Part shown: positions 7,490-16,231 of the stretch, in pieces
How the letters are laid out: each line of letters begins with the position of its first letter
Numbering within the stretch: position 1 is the stretch's first letter
NCBI RefSeq assembly: GCF_015595025.1
Contig: NZ_JADNRL010000002.1
Location: 1-49,296, forward strand
DNA from: Halomonas sp. KAO
GTDB taxonomy: Bacteria > Pseudomonadota > Gammaproteobacteria > Pseudomonadales > Halomonadaceae
DNA length: 49,296 bases
Direction of reading: 5' to 3'
Notes under the pieces: model-generated
Database searches by the model: none
What the model saw: the letters and a program-made list of their open reading frames with translations, nothing else
Told to the model about the DNA's origin: nothing
Position numbers and translations under genes: made by a program

Positions 7490-9676
7490 TTAAACCAGAA
7501 AACCAACAACGTTATTAATATTTCTGGATTTAGTAAATCTCTTGGCTGCGAAGCGCTTAGTTTCATTAGTTACTGTAATGTTTTCATCTAGCACTGACTG
7601 AAAGGCATCTTCAACCGACCGAAACACGCACTGGCTAGGATAAATGGCTCTCGCACCCGCCCAGTTAAGGACAATAGGCGAACTCCCTGAAGCCATTCCC
7701 TCAGCCACCGCCAGGTGAAAGCTCTCATGATCACTAACAGAAAGTACCCACCCGATCTTCGTTAGCCATGCATCGATAGGGCCGAAACCTTCAAAGATGA
7801 CATTATCTTGCCAGCCATTGTCCTTGATGCGCTGGTACTGCTGTTGGTAGTAGGCCATTTCATCCGCTTTGACCTTGGAATGCATCCAAGGGTAGTCTTC
7901 TGGGCGCTTACCCTTCACAAAAAGCTTGTAGCGTTTGTCTTTGGCATACAGCTTTTCGAAGATATCTAGCGCCCTATCAAGGCGCTTTGACTGCGGCACA
8001 TCACCAATCATGCCCAGGTGGAATTCTGAGCCCGGAAGTTTAGGCTTATCCAGCAGCTCCGTATCCACCATATTGAAGATCATCTTGCACTTCTCTCTTT
8101 GCAGAGAGAACTCGGCGATCATCAGCTCAAAGTAGTACGGAGATACGAAGATATAGTGGTCAATATTGTCATGCAGACACTGATCGAGATGGCGTGTTCT
8201 TAACTCCTGGGCATGAACTCGCGTGACGAGTTTTTGCCCAGCCTTTTTATGCCGTGAGTACCACACCGCATTCCCCAGTCCCCACTCACAGAAGATGGTG
8301 TCAGCCTGGTTGAGCAGGCAGTGGCTCTGCTCCTCATCGTGCTTGCTGTGGCCCTGCCACTGGTCCACCAGCAACTCCAGGTCGTCGCGCTGCTCGATGG
8401 CCTCCATGATGAACTTGGCAAACTTGAGGTCGTGGCCGGCGATCAGGATCTTTTTCTTGTCCTGAGGGAAGCTCAGCGCCTGACGCGCTCGCTCGGCGGT
8501 TTGGTAGTGGGAGTAGCGCTCGACTTCTTCGCTATTGATCGTCAGGCGGCCCTGAATGGCCGCCCACATGGCATCGGCAATTCCGTCGATGTCCTCCTCG
8601 GTAAGCGAGGCGCCGCCCAGCTGGGCGAGCATATCCGGCACGCAGCCATGGGCCATGGTCACCGCCAGCACCGGCTTCTTGGCGCCGAGGTAATCGGCCA
8701 GCTTACCGGGGTAGAAGGGAGTGTCACGCAGGCCCTGATCGCTGAAATCGGCATCGCGCAGTAGCAGGCAGTCCGCCTGGGTCATGACCGCCAGGCTCTC
8801 CAGGTAGCTGACGGTGCCCTTGAAGCTGGCAATGCCCTCCAGGCCATAATCGGCAGCGGCCTGTATGTAGCGGTCGTTGGCGCCGTAAAACTCCAGGGTA
8901 AAACGCCCCTTAAGCTCCGGGTGCTTCTCCAGCAGGCGCTGGGCACCGCGCATGAAAGGCTCAGAGGTGCGCTTAAACTTGTAGAGCATGCCCACGTGCA
9001 TAAAGCGGAAGACAGGCCCCTCCCTTTCTGACTGGCCAACGGCCTGGGCCGGCGTGGCCTGGCGGGGGTACATGCGCTCATCGAAGCAGTGCGGCAGTAC
9101 GAAGAACTTGCTGCTGTCCACCGGCAGAGCCTGGCTTTCACTGACGATGGCCTGCTGATGGGGATTGGTGACGATGATGCGGTCAGCCTGCTTCAGCACC
9201 TCGGTTTCGATTCGGCTATCTTCCTCCAGCATGGGGAAGCGGTAAGATTCGTTGAACGGGTTGGCCGCAATGGGGTCACCGAAGGATGCCACCCAGCGCA
9301 TCTCGGGGTTGGCCTTCTTGATCGCCATGGCGCCCAAATGCGAGGCGATTTCGTGGGAGTGGGAGATCATCACGCGGTAGTGGTTGTGATCCTTCAGGCG
9401 TCGATAGAAGTCCAGCACCTTCCCCACGTAATGGGCGCGGGCCTCGGGGTCACGGGCGTCTTCCGTGGGCACCTCAATTTCATAGCGGTTGAAGCGGCTG
9501 GCCGCATAGCGGAACATCCCTTCGTTGTCGGGCTTGTCGGCACGGTTGATCTGCAGCACATCGTACTCATAGCCGGTGTCCTTCAAGCGCTTGAAGAGAT
9601 TGAAGGCCGAGGAGCTCTTGTAGGGTGGGAAGTGCCAGGAGACCACCAGCACCTTCTTGGGGGTCGATTGGCTCAT
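7490..9676 (-). CDS. Two-domain glycosyltransferase (GT4-like tandem)
   Basis: 728 residues in two glycosyltransferase-like halves. The first (1 to about 400) starts with VLVVSWHFPPYKSSSAF, a GT4 N-terminal strand and loop, and contains FMHVGMLYKFKRTSEPF and LADYLGAKKPVLAV. The second (about 410-728) restarts with KKILIAGHDLKFAKF and has VRVHAQE, IFNMVDTELLDKPK and SVSDHESFHLAVAEGMASGSSPIVLNW, a GT4 E-x7-E-type donor site. Such bimodal enzymes often add two sugars per repeat unit. The start overlaps the stop of the upstream glycosyltransferase gene (ATGA), implying coupled translation. Base composition changes within the gene: G+C-rich upstream of about 8.3 kb and A+T-richer in the C-terminal quarter. 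Confidence 0.82.
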   Translation of the reverse strand: MSQSTPKKVLVVSWHFPPYKSSSAFNLFKRLKDTGYEYDVLQINRADKPDNEGMFRYAASRFNRYEIEVPTEDARDPEARAHYVGKVLDFYRRLKDHNHYRVMISHSHEIASHLGAMAIKKANPEMRWVASFGDPIAANPFNESYRFPMLEEDSRIETEVLKQADRIIVTNPHQQAIVSESQALPVDSSKFFVLPHCFDERMYPRQATPAQAVGQSEREGPVFRFMHVGMLYKFKRTSEPFMRGAQRLLEKHPELKGRFTLEFYGANDRYIQAAADYGLEGIASFKGTVSYLESLAVMTQADCLLLRDADFSDQGLRDTPFYPGKLADYLGAKKPVLAVTMAHGCVPDMLAQLGGASLTEEDIDGIADAMWAAIQGRLTINSEEVERYSHYQTAERARQALSFPQDKKKILIAGHDLKFAKFIMEAIEQRDDLELLVDQWQGHSKHDEEQSHCLLNQADTIFCEWGLGNAVWYSRHKKAGQKLVTRVHAQELRTRHLDQCLHDNIDHYIFVSPYYFELMIAEFSLQREKCKMIFNMVDTELLDKPKLPGSEFHLGMIGDVPQSKRLDRALDIFEKLYAKDKRYKLFVKGKRPEDYPWMHSKVKADEMAYYQQQYQRIKDNGWQDNVIFEGFGPIDAWLTKIGWVLSVSDHESFHLAVAEGMASGSSPIVLNWAGARAIYPSQCVFRSVEDAFQSVLDENITVTNETKRFAAKRFTKSRNINNVVGFLV

Positions 9677-12600
9677 GCGCTCACCTCCATCCGGTGGGTG
9701 GCAGGCGTCTGAGCCGCGTTCGGCTCCCAGGCACTCCAGTAGAGGAAGTCCTCCAGCGCCTCGGCGGGTAGTGGCTGGCTTACGTCGTGCTTGAGGACGC
9801 GATCATGGCCGTAGTAGTCGCGCTCGTCGGTATAGAACTCATGGGCGAGACGCATGGCGTAGGTCACGGTGTCGTTGGATTGGTTAAGGAACTGATAGGC
9901 GGTGTCGAAGTTTTCCAGCTCGATGAAGAGCTGCTTGTTCTGGGCGGTCTGGGCGTCGAACAGCTGCTTGGCTCGCTGGATATCGGCTTCGCTGCTGGCC
10001 GTTACCGCCAGGGTGGCCTTGGGCAGGGCGACCTCGACCTCCATGCCTAGCAATTGGCATAGCGCTTGGATGCGGTGGCCGTAGGTGTGTTCTCGCATCA
10101 CGGCACGCACACCGCGGCGGGCCAGCGCCTGATAAGCTTGGGACGAGGCTTCCAGTGCCCTCAACTGCTCGGCGATGCTCTGTTCACCGGGCATGATCAC
10201 CACATCGCCGAACAGCTGGCGTACCCCCACGGAGTCATTGCTGATCACCGGCGTCCCAGAGGCCAGCGACTCGTAGACGCGACGGGCGAACATGGTGGCG
10301 GAGTCCTGCACCGAGTTCATGTTGACCTGGTACTTGTAGCCCTTGTGGGCCTTCCAGACCTCGTCTGGCGGCAAGTTGCCGACGATATTGCCCTGATAGT
10401 GATCGGGGAAGGCGAACTTCTCGATGCCCTGCTGGTAGTTGCGGTCGAAGATGTCGTACGCCACCCCGGCCATCTCCAGCTGCCCCATCACGTCGTTGAA
10501 GTCGTCACAGCGCTTGGGCTTGTCGCCGTAGTAGGAGCCGGCGAACACGGCCTTCTGCAGCCTGGGGATGACCGGTTCGGGGTTGTGCACCTTGGGCTGG
10601 GCGCCGAAGGAGAGCGGATGGGCCTCGATGCCGAAGTCTTCCTTGTAGCGGGGCACCATGTTGACGTCGGTGGTAATCGCCAGGTCGAAGAGCTTGGCGA
10701 TCGGCCCGAACTTGTCGTAGTGGGGCGGGTCCTCCTTGTTCCAGAACACGGTGGGGATCCCCTGCTGCTTGCAGTAGCGCAGCAGACCGCTGAGCTTCTT
10801 TCCCCCGCCGCTGCCCTTGGTGATCGTGCCCCAGTTGCCGTCGTTGCCCTTCCAGCAGCTCTCCACCAGCAGGAAATCCGGCGGATTCTGCTCCAGCTGC
10901 GCCTGCCAGGCTTCCTGGGTCACCTTGATTAGCGTGACCTCATGGGAGAGGCACTCGGCGGTAAACTCGTCGAGCACACAGGCCACGGTCAGATCCGAGG
11001 TGAGCCGCTTCTGGCCGGGGTCATGCACGATGGCGTCGGGCAGCGGTTGACGCTGCAACAGCTGACGCTTGCGCTCCTTCTCGGCGGCTTCGCTGTAGCA
11101 ACGCCCCTGGATGCAGAGTTCGACCTGCTCGTCGTCTTTGATGCCCAGGGTGCCCACGGAAAGCGACACACTGGCCACGTCCTCCGGCAGCGTCAGCTTG
11201 AAGACTTCCTTGGCGGTGTCATCGACGCTCTTGCTGTTGGCATTCAGATAGCGGAAGTGCTGCTTGAAGGCCGCGGCTACCCCGATACCGGGAATGCTCG
11301 CTTTCTTGTTGCCGTCCTTGTCCAGGAAGTCGAACAGCAGCACCGCCTTGCGGGTCGTGGCCGCACTCTTAAGCCGGTAGACCACCGCCGCCGAGAGCTC
11401 CAGCGTTGCTCCAGGCACCGGCACCTTGATGATGTACGCAACGGTTTTCTTGCTATTGCCGTTAAGCGTTAAACGCTTCGGGGCGATCTCGACAAGTGCC
11501 GCGGCGGGCTCCACTTCTGCCGCCGGCATTACCGCTGTGTTCTGAACCGCCGCACTCCCCTCCCCCTTCAGCGCCCTTACCATCGGCTCGGTATGCATGG
11601 CGAACAACAGTTCGGAATTCGGCTTCGGTGCAGGCACCTTCAGTGACCCCTGAAGAGCTGTAGCCAGGCTTGTGGCATTCTCTGCTTCAAACGTCACCAC
11701 GCCATCATGCTTGTCGGCGTATTCTTTAAGCGGGGCAATGTTTGATACCACCAGGCGCTTGCCGTAGGCCAAGGCTTCGGCGGCTTTTAGCGGCGGCACG
11801 CGTTCACATACCGGCAGTTTCCTGCGCGGAATGACCACAGCATCCAGCAGTGCGTAGTAGTCGGCTACCTGGTCATGGGGCACACGCCCGACCTGAATCA
11901 GCCAGGGTTTATCGGCAAGCGCCTTGCTTGCTCCAGCGGTCTGCGTTACCGGCTGGTCGTCGCCCACCAGCAACAGCTTGAGCTTTTCACCCTGCTCTAC
12001 CCGCTGCTGGCAGGCTGCCACCAAGGTATCCAGCCCTTCATAGGCGCTGAAGCTGCCTATATAGCCCACTACCTTGTCGCCTTCTTGAATGCCCAGCTTC
12101 TGCTTCAGGGCCGGGTCGGCAACCTTGCTCTTAGGTAATTCCGTGACACCGTTGGGGACGATCTCAACCCTGGATGGGTCCACATCGCGGCGTGCCAGCT
12201 CATCCTTCATCGACTGATTAAGTGTAAAGATCTTGAGTGCCTGGCGAGCCACAAAGACGTCGCGCTCGTATTCGGCCTTGTACGCCAGAGTGTTGGCGTA
12301 GCCGGGTTCTCGCGCCTCTCGCGTGAGCTCCCAGAAGCCGCGCACCTCGTTGTAGAACGGCAGGCCCAGGCGCTTGGCGGCGACCCAGGCCGGCAGCCCT
12401 ACAATGTGATTGGATGCCACCAGCACGGCCGCCGGGCGGTATACCCGGAATAGCTCGACCAGGCGAGCCACGCTGGACTTCAGGTGCTCTTGTTCATTGG
12501 CCGGTGCTTGATCCCCGGGCCAGCGGCTATGCAGGTAGCGCACGCCTTCTACCTTGACTTCGGGCGCGATAGCGCGCGACTCCACGCCTAACTCCCATGG

Positions 12601-12804
12601 GCGCCCGGGGCGCACGAAGCACAGGGTTTCCAGGCCTTGCTGATTGAGCGCCTGGGCGATGCCCTGGGTGCGCACGGCGTAGCCGTTGCTGGCGTAGCTT
12701 TGGCCATGGCTGACTACATACGCAACACGCCCCCGAACGGAGGCGAATAGGGGCGTGGAGGGTTGCGCGGCGAGTTGGGTGGCGAGGTGAAGAAGGTCGT
12801 CCAT
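9673..12804 (-). CDS. Very large three-part glycosyltransferase (GT4 plus CgeB-like)
   Basis: 1043 residues from the Met at 12804. The open frame extends upstream to 12879, but that stretch runs towards a REP-like repeat and looks non-coding. Residues about 25-400 form a GT4 domain (GYIGSFSAYEGLDTLV; then AEALAYGKRLVVSN). About 440-570 looks like a beta-rich insert of unknown role. About 600-880 resembles CgeB/Glyco_trans_1_2 (LLVESCWKGNDGNWG; TVFWNKEDPPHYDKF; YKYQVNMNSVQDSATMFARRVYESLASGTPVISND). A helical tail follows. It probably builds the polymer backbone together with the downstream 728-residue enzyme, with which it shares an ATGA overlap. No membrane segments are seen, as expected for cytoplasmic assembly before ABC export. 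Confidence 0.8.
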   Translation of the reverse strand: MDDLLHLATQLAAQPSTPLFASVRGRVAYVVSHGQSYASNGYAVRTQGIAQALNQQGLETLCFVRPGRPWELGVESRAIAPEVKVEGVRYLHSRWPGDQAPANEQEHLKSSVARLVELFRVYRPAAVLVASNHIVGLPAWVAAKRLGLPFYNEVRGFWELTREAREPGYANTLAYKAEYERDVFVARQALKIFTLNQSMKDELARRDVDPSRVEIVPNGVTELPKSKVADPALKQKLGIQEGDKVVGYIGSFSAYEGLDTLVAACQQRVEQGEKLKLLLVGDDQPVTQTAGASKALADKPWLIQVGRVPHDQVADYYALLDAVVIPRRKLPVCERVPPLKAAEALAYGKRLVVSNIAPLKEYADKHDGVVTFEAENATSLATALQGSLKVPAPKPNSELLFAMHTEPMVRALKGEGSAAVQNTAVMPAAEVEPAAALVEIAPKRLTLNGNSKKTVAYIIKVPVPGATLELSAAVVYRLKSAATTRKAVLLFDFLDKDGNKKASIPGIGVAAAFKQHFRYLNANSKSVDDTAKEVFKLTLPEDVASVSLSVGTLGIKDDEQVELCIQGRCYSEAAEKERKRQLLQRQPLPDAIVHDPGQKRLTSDLTVACVLDEFTAECLSHEVTLIKVTQEAWQAQLEQNPPDFLLVESCWKGNDGNWGTITKGSGGGKKLSGLLRYCKQQGIPTVFWNKEDPPHYDKFGPIAKLFDLAITTDVNMVPRYKEDFGIEAHPLSFGAQPKVHNPEPVIPRLQKAVFAGSYYGDKPKRCDDFNDVMGQLEMAGVAYDIFDRNYQQGIEKFAFPDHYQGNIVGNLPPDEVWKAHKGYKYQVNMNSVQDSATMFARRVYESLASGTPVISNDSVGVRQLFGDVVIMPGEQSIAEQLRALEASSQAYQALARRGVRAVMREHTYGHRIQALCQLLGMEVEVALPKATLAVTASSEADIQRAKQLFDAQTAQNKQLFIELENFDTAYQFLNQSNDTVTYAMRLAHEFYTDERDYYGHDRVLKHDVSQPLPAEALEDFLYWSAWEPNAAQTPATHRMEVSA

Positions 12805-12886
12805 GGATGTCCGGTTTGCAGAGTAAAGGTGCAATAGATACAGGCCGCGAGCGCCAGCGGCGCCAGTCCCGCGATACATCGAAACG

Positions 12887-12910
12887 CCCGATAAATCGGG
12901 CTCCTACGAT
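12887..12910 (-). repeat. REP-like palindrome, copy 1
   Basis: GCCCGATAAATCGGGC followed by TCCTACGA, in the gap between wecC and the large glycosyltransferase gene. On the minus strand it reads GTAGGAGCCCGATTTATCGG, a head GTAGGAGC plus a short palindrome. Confidence 0.85.
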
Positions 12911-12918
12911 TGGGGGCG

Positions 12919-14199
12919 TTATCCGAGGAGGCCGACGGCGTCGATGACGCTTTGCTTGGCGCGCACGGCGTCGGCCTGCTTGATGAAGGACTTGTGCTTG
13001 ACAAGCACGCAGACCACATCGGCCTGGGCCAGGGCTTCCTCCAGGCTGGCCAACTCGACGTTGTGGCCGCTTAGAGTCTTGGGCAGAGCATCGACATTGG
13101 GCTCCACCACCTGCACGCGGCAGCCGAGGCCGGCGATCTGTTGAGCGATACCCAGGGCGGGGCTTTCGCGCAGGTCATCGATATCCGGCTTGAAGGCGAT
13201 GCCGAGGCAGGCCACAGTCAGGTCGCTGCGGCGCGCCTGAGGGTATTCACGGTGGTAACCCTCTAGTGCCGTGTTGACGCGGCCAAGCACCCACTGGGGC
13301 TTGTTATCGTTCACTTCGCGGGCGGTGCGGATAAGCCTGGCCTGCTCCGGGCAGGCACCGACGATAAACCATGGGTCCACGGCGATGCAGTGGCCGCCTA
13401 CCCCGGCACCGGGTGTCAGGATATTGACGCGCGGGTGACGATTGGCCAGGGCGATCAACTCCCACACATTGATATCCAGTTCGTGGGCGATGGTAGAGAG
13501 CTCGTTGGCGAAGGCGATATTCACATCGCGAAAGCTGTTCTCGGTAAGCTTGGCCATCTCGGCCGTACGGGCCGTTGTGGGTATGCACTCCCCTTCCACC
13601 ACAATGCGGTAAAGCGAACAGGCGACTTCGGCGCACTTGGGGGTCATGCCACCGATCACGCGGTCATTTTCCACTAGCTCACGTACCACATGACCGGGCA
13701 AAACCCGCTCGGGGCAGTGGGCGATACGGATATCCGAGGCTTCCCCATGGGTCTGGGGAAAGGTCAAGTCCGGGCGCGCTTCCGCCAGCCAGCCGGCCAT
13801 CTGCTCGGTGGCACCTACCGGGCTGGTGGACTCCAGCACCACCAGGTTGCCAGGCTGCAGCACCGGGGCAATATTGCGAGCCGCGGCCTGGATGTAACTC
13901 AGGTCGGCCCTGTGATTCTGGCCGTTATCATCGGTGTGGAAGGGAGTGGGTACCGCCACCATAAAGGCGTCGGCGGGCTTCGGCGTGGTAGTGGCACGCA
14001 GATAGCCCTCGCTCACGGCGGCATGCACCACCATATCCAGCTCGGGCTCGACGATATGGATTTCGCCGCGATTGATGGTATCAACAGCCTTCTGGTTGAT
14101 ATCAACGCCGATCACATTCTTGCGGCGCGAGGCGAAAACGGCAGCGGTGGGCAGGCCGATATAGCCTAGCCCGATCATGGAGATAGTGTTAAAGGTCAT
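12919..14199 (-). CDS. wecC: UDP-N-acetyl-D-mannosamine dehydrogenase
   Basis: 426 residues from the Met at 14199. A longer frame to 14421 only covers REP-like repeats. The N-terminal Rossmann motif is MIGLGYIGLPTAA (GxGxxG), then VIGVDIN. The UDP-sugar dehydrogenase core shows KLTENSFRDVNIAFANEL and the GAGVGGHCIAVDPW loop with the catalytic Cys. The C-terminal domain has GIAFKPDIDDLRESPAL. The enzyme oxidises UDP-ManNAc twice with NAD+ to UDP-ManNAcA in the cytoplasm. The paired wecB gene is directly upstream in the transcript. This pair supplies an acidic sugar for the capsule, or alternatively for an enterobacterial-common-antigen-like polymer, but the other ECA genes are absent here. Confidence 0.92.
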   Translation of the reverse strand: MTFNTISMIGLGYIGLPTAAVFASRRKNVIGVDINQKAVDTINRGEIHIVEPELDMVVHAAVSEGYLRATTTPKPADAFMVAVPTPFHTDDNGQNHRADLSYIQAAARNIAPVLQPGNLVVLESTSPVGATEQMAGWLAEARPDLTFPQTHGEASDIRIAHCPERVLPGHVVRELVENDRVIGGMTPKCAEVACSLYRIVVEGECIPTTARTAEMAKLTENSFRDVNIAFANELSTIAHELDINVWELIALANRHPRVNILTPGAGVGGHCIAVDPWFIVGACPEQARLIRTAREVNDNKPQWVLGRVNTALEGYHREYPQARRSDLTVACLGIAFKPDIDDLRESPALGIAQQIAGLGCRVQVVEPNVDALPKTLSGHNVELASLEEALAQADVVCVLVKHKSFIKQADAVRAKQSVIDAVGLLG

Positions 14200-14225
14200 C
14201 AGGATTCCGGTGGTGTTAGGTGACA

Positions 14226-14252
14226 ATCGCCCGATAAATCGGGCTCCTACGA
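14226..14252 (-). repeat. REP-like palindrome, copy 2
   Basis: ATCGCCCGATAAATCGGGC then TCCTACGA, in the wecB-wecC gap. It faces copy 3, 20 bases away, in the opposite orientation, making a BIME-like pair. Confidence 0.85.
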
Positions 14253-14271
14253 CATGGGTGGCCACCTGATC

Positions 14272-14297
14272 CGTAGGAGCCGAATTTATTCGGCGAT
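14272..14297 (+). repeat. REP-like palindrome, copy 3 (inverted)
   Basis: GTAGGAGCCGAATTTATTCG followed by GCGAT. The palindrome arms have both changed (CCGAAT/ATTCGG instead of CCCGAT/ATCGGG), so pairing is kept. Confidence 0.85.
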
Positions 14298-14329
14298 GAG
14301 GGTGGCACCGCAGGCGCCTGTCGGCGCCA

Positions 14330-14358
14330 ATCGCCCGATAAATCGGGCTCCTACGATA
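14330..14358 (-). repeat. REP-like palindrome, copy 4
   Basis: ATCGCCCGATAAATCGGGC then TCCTACGAT, 14 bases before the wecB stop codon. It is preceded by an 18-bp block (GGTGGCACCGCAGGCGCC at 14301) that also precedes copy 8, so the mobile unit may be longer than the palindrome. Confidence 0.85.
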
Positions 14359-14371
14359 TGTGCGGGGCGAG

Positions 14372-15490
14372 TCAGCGTGAAGCCAGGGCGTCGCGAATGC
14401 GCTGGCAAGCCTTGCCGTCACCGTAAGGGTTGTGAGCGTAGCTCATGGCATCGTAGGCGGCCTGGTCGGTGAGCAGGCGGGTCAGCTCGCCGGTGATGGT
14501 GCTTACATTGGTGCCGACCAGCTTGACGGTACCGGCTTCCACGGCCTCGGGGCGCTCGGTGGTATCACGCATCACCAGAACCGGCTTACCCAGGCTCGGC
14601 GCCTCTTCCTGAATGCCGCCGGAGTCGGTCAGGATGATATGCGCACGGTTCATCAGATAGACGAAAGGCAGATAGTCCTGGGGCTCAATCAGGTGAATAT
14701 TGTCGATATCGGCCAACAGACGGTTGACCGGCTCACGAACATTGGGATTCAGATGCATCGGGTAGAGAATCTGGGTATCCGGATGCGCCTTGGCAGTGAT
14801 GGCTAGCGCCTGACAGATGCGCTCGAAGCCCTCGCCGAAGCTTTCGCGACGGTGCCCAGTGACCAGCACCAGCCGCTTGCTGTCGTCGAGCATCGGGAAG
14901 CGAGCGCCCAGCTCGGCGGCCAGCGCCTCGTCGCGCTCCAGCTTAGCGGTCACCTCGAGCAGGGCATCCACCACGGTATTGCCGGTCACGTGAACGGTCT
15001 GCGGCGCCACCCCCTCCTCCAGGAGGTTACTGCGGGAGGTGTCGGTCGGAGCAAAGTGTATCGCGGCGAGTGTCCCGGTAAGCTTCCGATTCCCCTCCTC
15101 CGGCCACGGTGAATAGAGGTTGCCGGTGCGCAATCCCGCTTCAACATGTCCCACTGGAATCTGCTGATAATAGGCAGCCAGGGTAGCGGCAAAGGTCGTT
15201 GCTGTATCACCGTGGACCAGCACGATATCCGGTTGAAACTCGCTCAGTATGCTCTTCATGCCCTGCAGGATTCCGGTGGTGACATCGTTGAGGTCCTGGC
15301 CGGGCTTCATCAGGTCGAGATCATACTCTGGGGTCAGCTCGAACAGGCCAAGTACCTGATCCAGCATCTCGCGGTGCTGGGCGGTCACACAGACGCGCGC
15401 ATCGAAGCGTTCGTCATCGGCCAGCTGAAGGGCGAGAGGGGCCATCTTGATGGCTTCGGGGCGAGTACCAAACACGGTAAGGACTTTCAT
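14372..15490 (-). CDS. wecB: UDP-N-acetylglucosamine 2-epimerase (non-hydrolysing)
   Basis: 372 residues, the normal length for Wec[19 protein letters not shown] at the N-terminus, [39 protein letters not shown], and near the C-terminus [29 protein letters not shown] are all canonical blocks of the family. It converts UDP-GlcNAc to UDP-ManNAc in the cytoplasm, feeding WecC downstream. The start at 15490 is the standard one. It follows the small repeat protein gene by 42 bases, and this is the only long-enough gap in this part of the operon without a REP-like element. Confidence 0.95.
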   Translation of the reverse strand: MKVLTVFGTRPEAIKMAPLALQLADDERFDARVCVTAQHREMLDQVLGLFELTPEYDLDLMKPGQDLNDVTTGILQGMKSILSEFQPDIVLVHGDTATTFAATLAAYYQQIPVGHVEAGLRTGNLYSPWPEEGNRKLTGTLAAIHFAPTDTSRSNLLEEGVAPQTVHVTGNTVVDALLEVTAKLERDEALAAELGARFPMLDDSKRLVLVTGHRRESFGEGFERICQALAITAKAHPDTQILYPMHLNPNVREPVNRLLADIDNIHLIEPQDYLPFVYLMNRAHIILTDSGGIQEEAPSLGKPVLVMRDTTERPEAVEAGTVKLVGTNVSTITGELTRLLTDQAAYDAMSYAHNPYGDGKACQRIRDALASR

Positions 15491-15532
15491 AATCTTCCCT
15501 GGGTGATCTGAAACAACAGTGGTTCGTGCCTA

Positions 15533-15988
15533 TCACAGGTCCTGCAGGCGAAACTCCAGCTCGCGACTACGGTTGTAGTAGTGCTCGAGTAGCTGCTGGG
15601 TGTGGGCAAGCTGGCGCTCCGTGCGCTCAGCGGGGTCGTCGGGCATCGCCTCAGGCGTAGGTACTGGAGGTGTATCCGCGGGCAACAAGTCTGATGTCGC
15701 CATGGCGACACAGCCAACTTCATTGACCGGCTGGGCCTTGCGCCCCTCCTGCTGGCCATGACGGAGATAATGCAGAAGCGGATTGATACCGGCCCTGCGA
15801 ACATCCGGGTACTGACTGAGGTAAGCCGGCGTGGAAAATGCCGGGCCAGGGCTGCGGTTCATCCGCCAGCCGTATTTCAGGAAGTGCCGCGCCGGGGGCA
15901 GGTTCAGCACACTCACATCGGGATAGCGTTCGAGGTACCAGTCGGCATCAAACAACTCTGAGGATTCGAGAAGCTCTAGGTTGGTCAT
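15533..15988 (-). CDS. Small tandem-motif protein of capsule loci, function unknown
   Basis: 151 residues. Two copies of a short motif are visible: FDADWYLERYPDV followed by P..HFLKYGWRMNRSPGP (13-48), and TPAYLSQYPDVRRAGINPLLHYLRHGQQEGR (52-82). The same motif (W/aYL..YPDV......P..HY...G..EGR) occurs as repeats inside large surface-polysaccharide glycosyltransferases. Here it stands alone, followed by a Pro/Asp-rich linker and a C-terminal helix (RTERQLAHTQQLLEHYYNRSRELEFRL). I know no established function. It may be a scaffold or adaptor for the glycosyltransferases, or a remnant of a longer one. It lies between kpsE and wecB in the operon. Confidence 0.65.
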   Translation of the reverse strand: MTNLELLESSELFDADWYLERYPDVSVLNLPPARHFLKYGWRMNRSPGPAFSTPAYLSQYPDVRRAGINPLLHYLRHGQQEGRKAQPVNEVGCVAMATSDLLPADTPPVPTPEAMPDDPAERTERQLAHTQQLLEHYYNRSRELEFRLQDL

Positions 15989-16017
15989 GGCTGTATATGC
16001 TGAAAGGTGAGTGAGGA

Positions 16018-16042
16018 GTAGGAGCGCGATTTACCGCACGAT
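16018..16042 (+). repeat. REP-like palindrome, copy 5 (inverted, degenerate)
   Basis: GTAGGAGCGCGATTTACCGC then ACGAT, in the 243-base gap between kpsE and the small protein gene. The second arm has drifted, and copy 6 follows in the opposite orientation. Confidence 0.7.
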
Positions 16043-16063
16043 TGATATGTGGCGACACAGACC

Positions 16064-16092
16064 ATTGCCAGATAAATCCGGCTCCTACGATA
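16064..16092 (-). repeat. REP-like palindrome, copy 6
   Basis: ATTGCCAGATAAATCCGGC then TCCTACGATAT, 21 bases from copy 5 and inverted to it. Confidence 0.8.
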
Positions 16093-16195
16093 TTCGGGTG
16101 ATCCAGCCCCGGTTGTACCAGGCGTTGGAGGGCGATGTATCGGTGGTACACCATTTCGGCGATGATGCCTGCATCGCGGGTAGCTATCGGCGCCA

Positions 16196-16221
16196 ATCGC
16201 CCAATAAACCGGGCTCCTACA
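16196..16221 (-). repeat. REP-like palindrome, copy 7
   Basis: ATCGCCCAATAAACCGGGC then TCCTACA, ending just before the kpsE stop at 16232. It is preceded by a GGCGCCA block as in copies 4 and 8. The remaining bases of this 243-base gap hold no gene I can support. Confidence 0.8.
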
Positions 16222-16231
16222 GCGGCTTGTT

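Noticed and set aside
12805..12879. Upstream extension of the large glycosyltransferase frame by 25 residues
   Set aside because: The extra codons lead back to a REP-like repeat and have no coding character; the Met at 12804 starts a normal protein.
14200..14421. Upstream extension of the wecC frame by 74 residues
   Set aside because: It reads through three REP-like copies (repeated RRSPIYRA-like peptides) and even into wecB; known WecC proteins start at MTFN-type positions.
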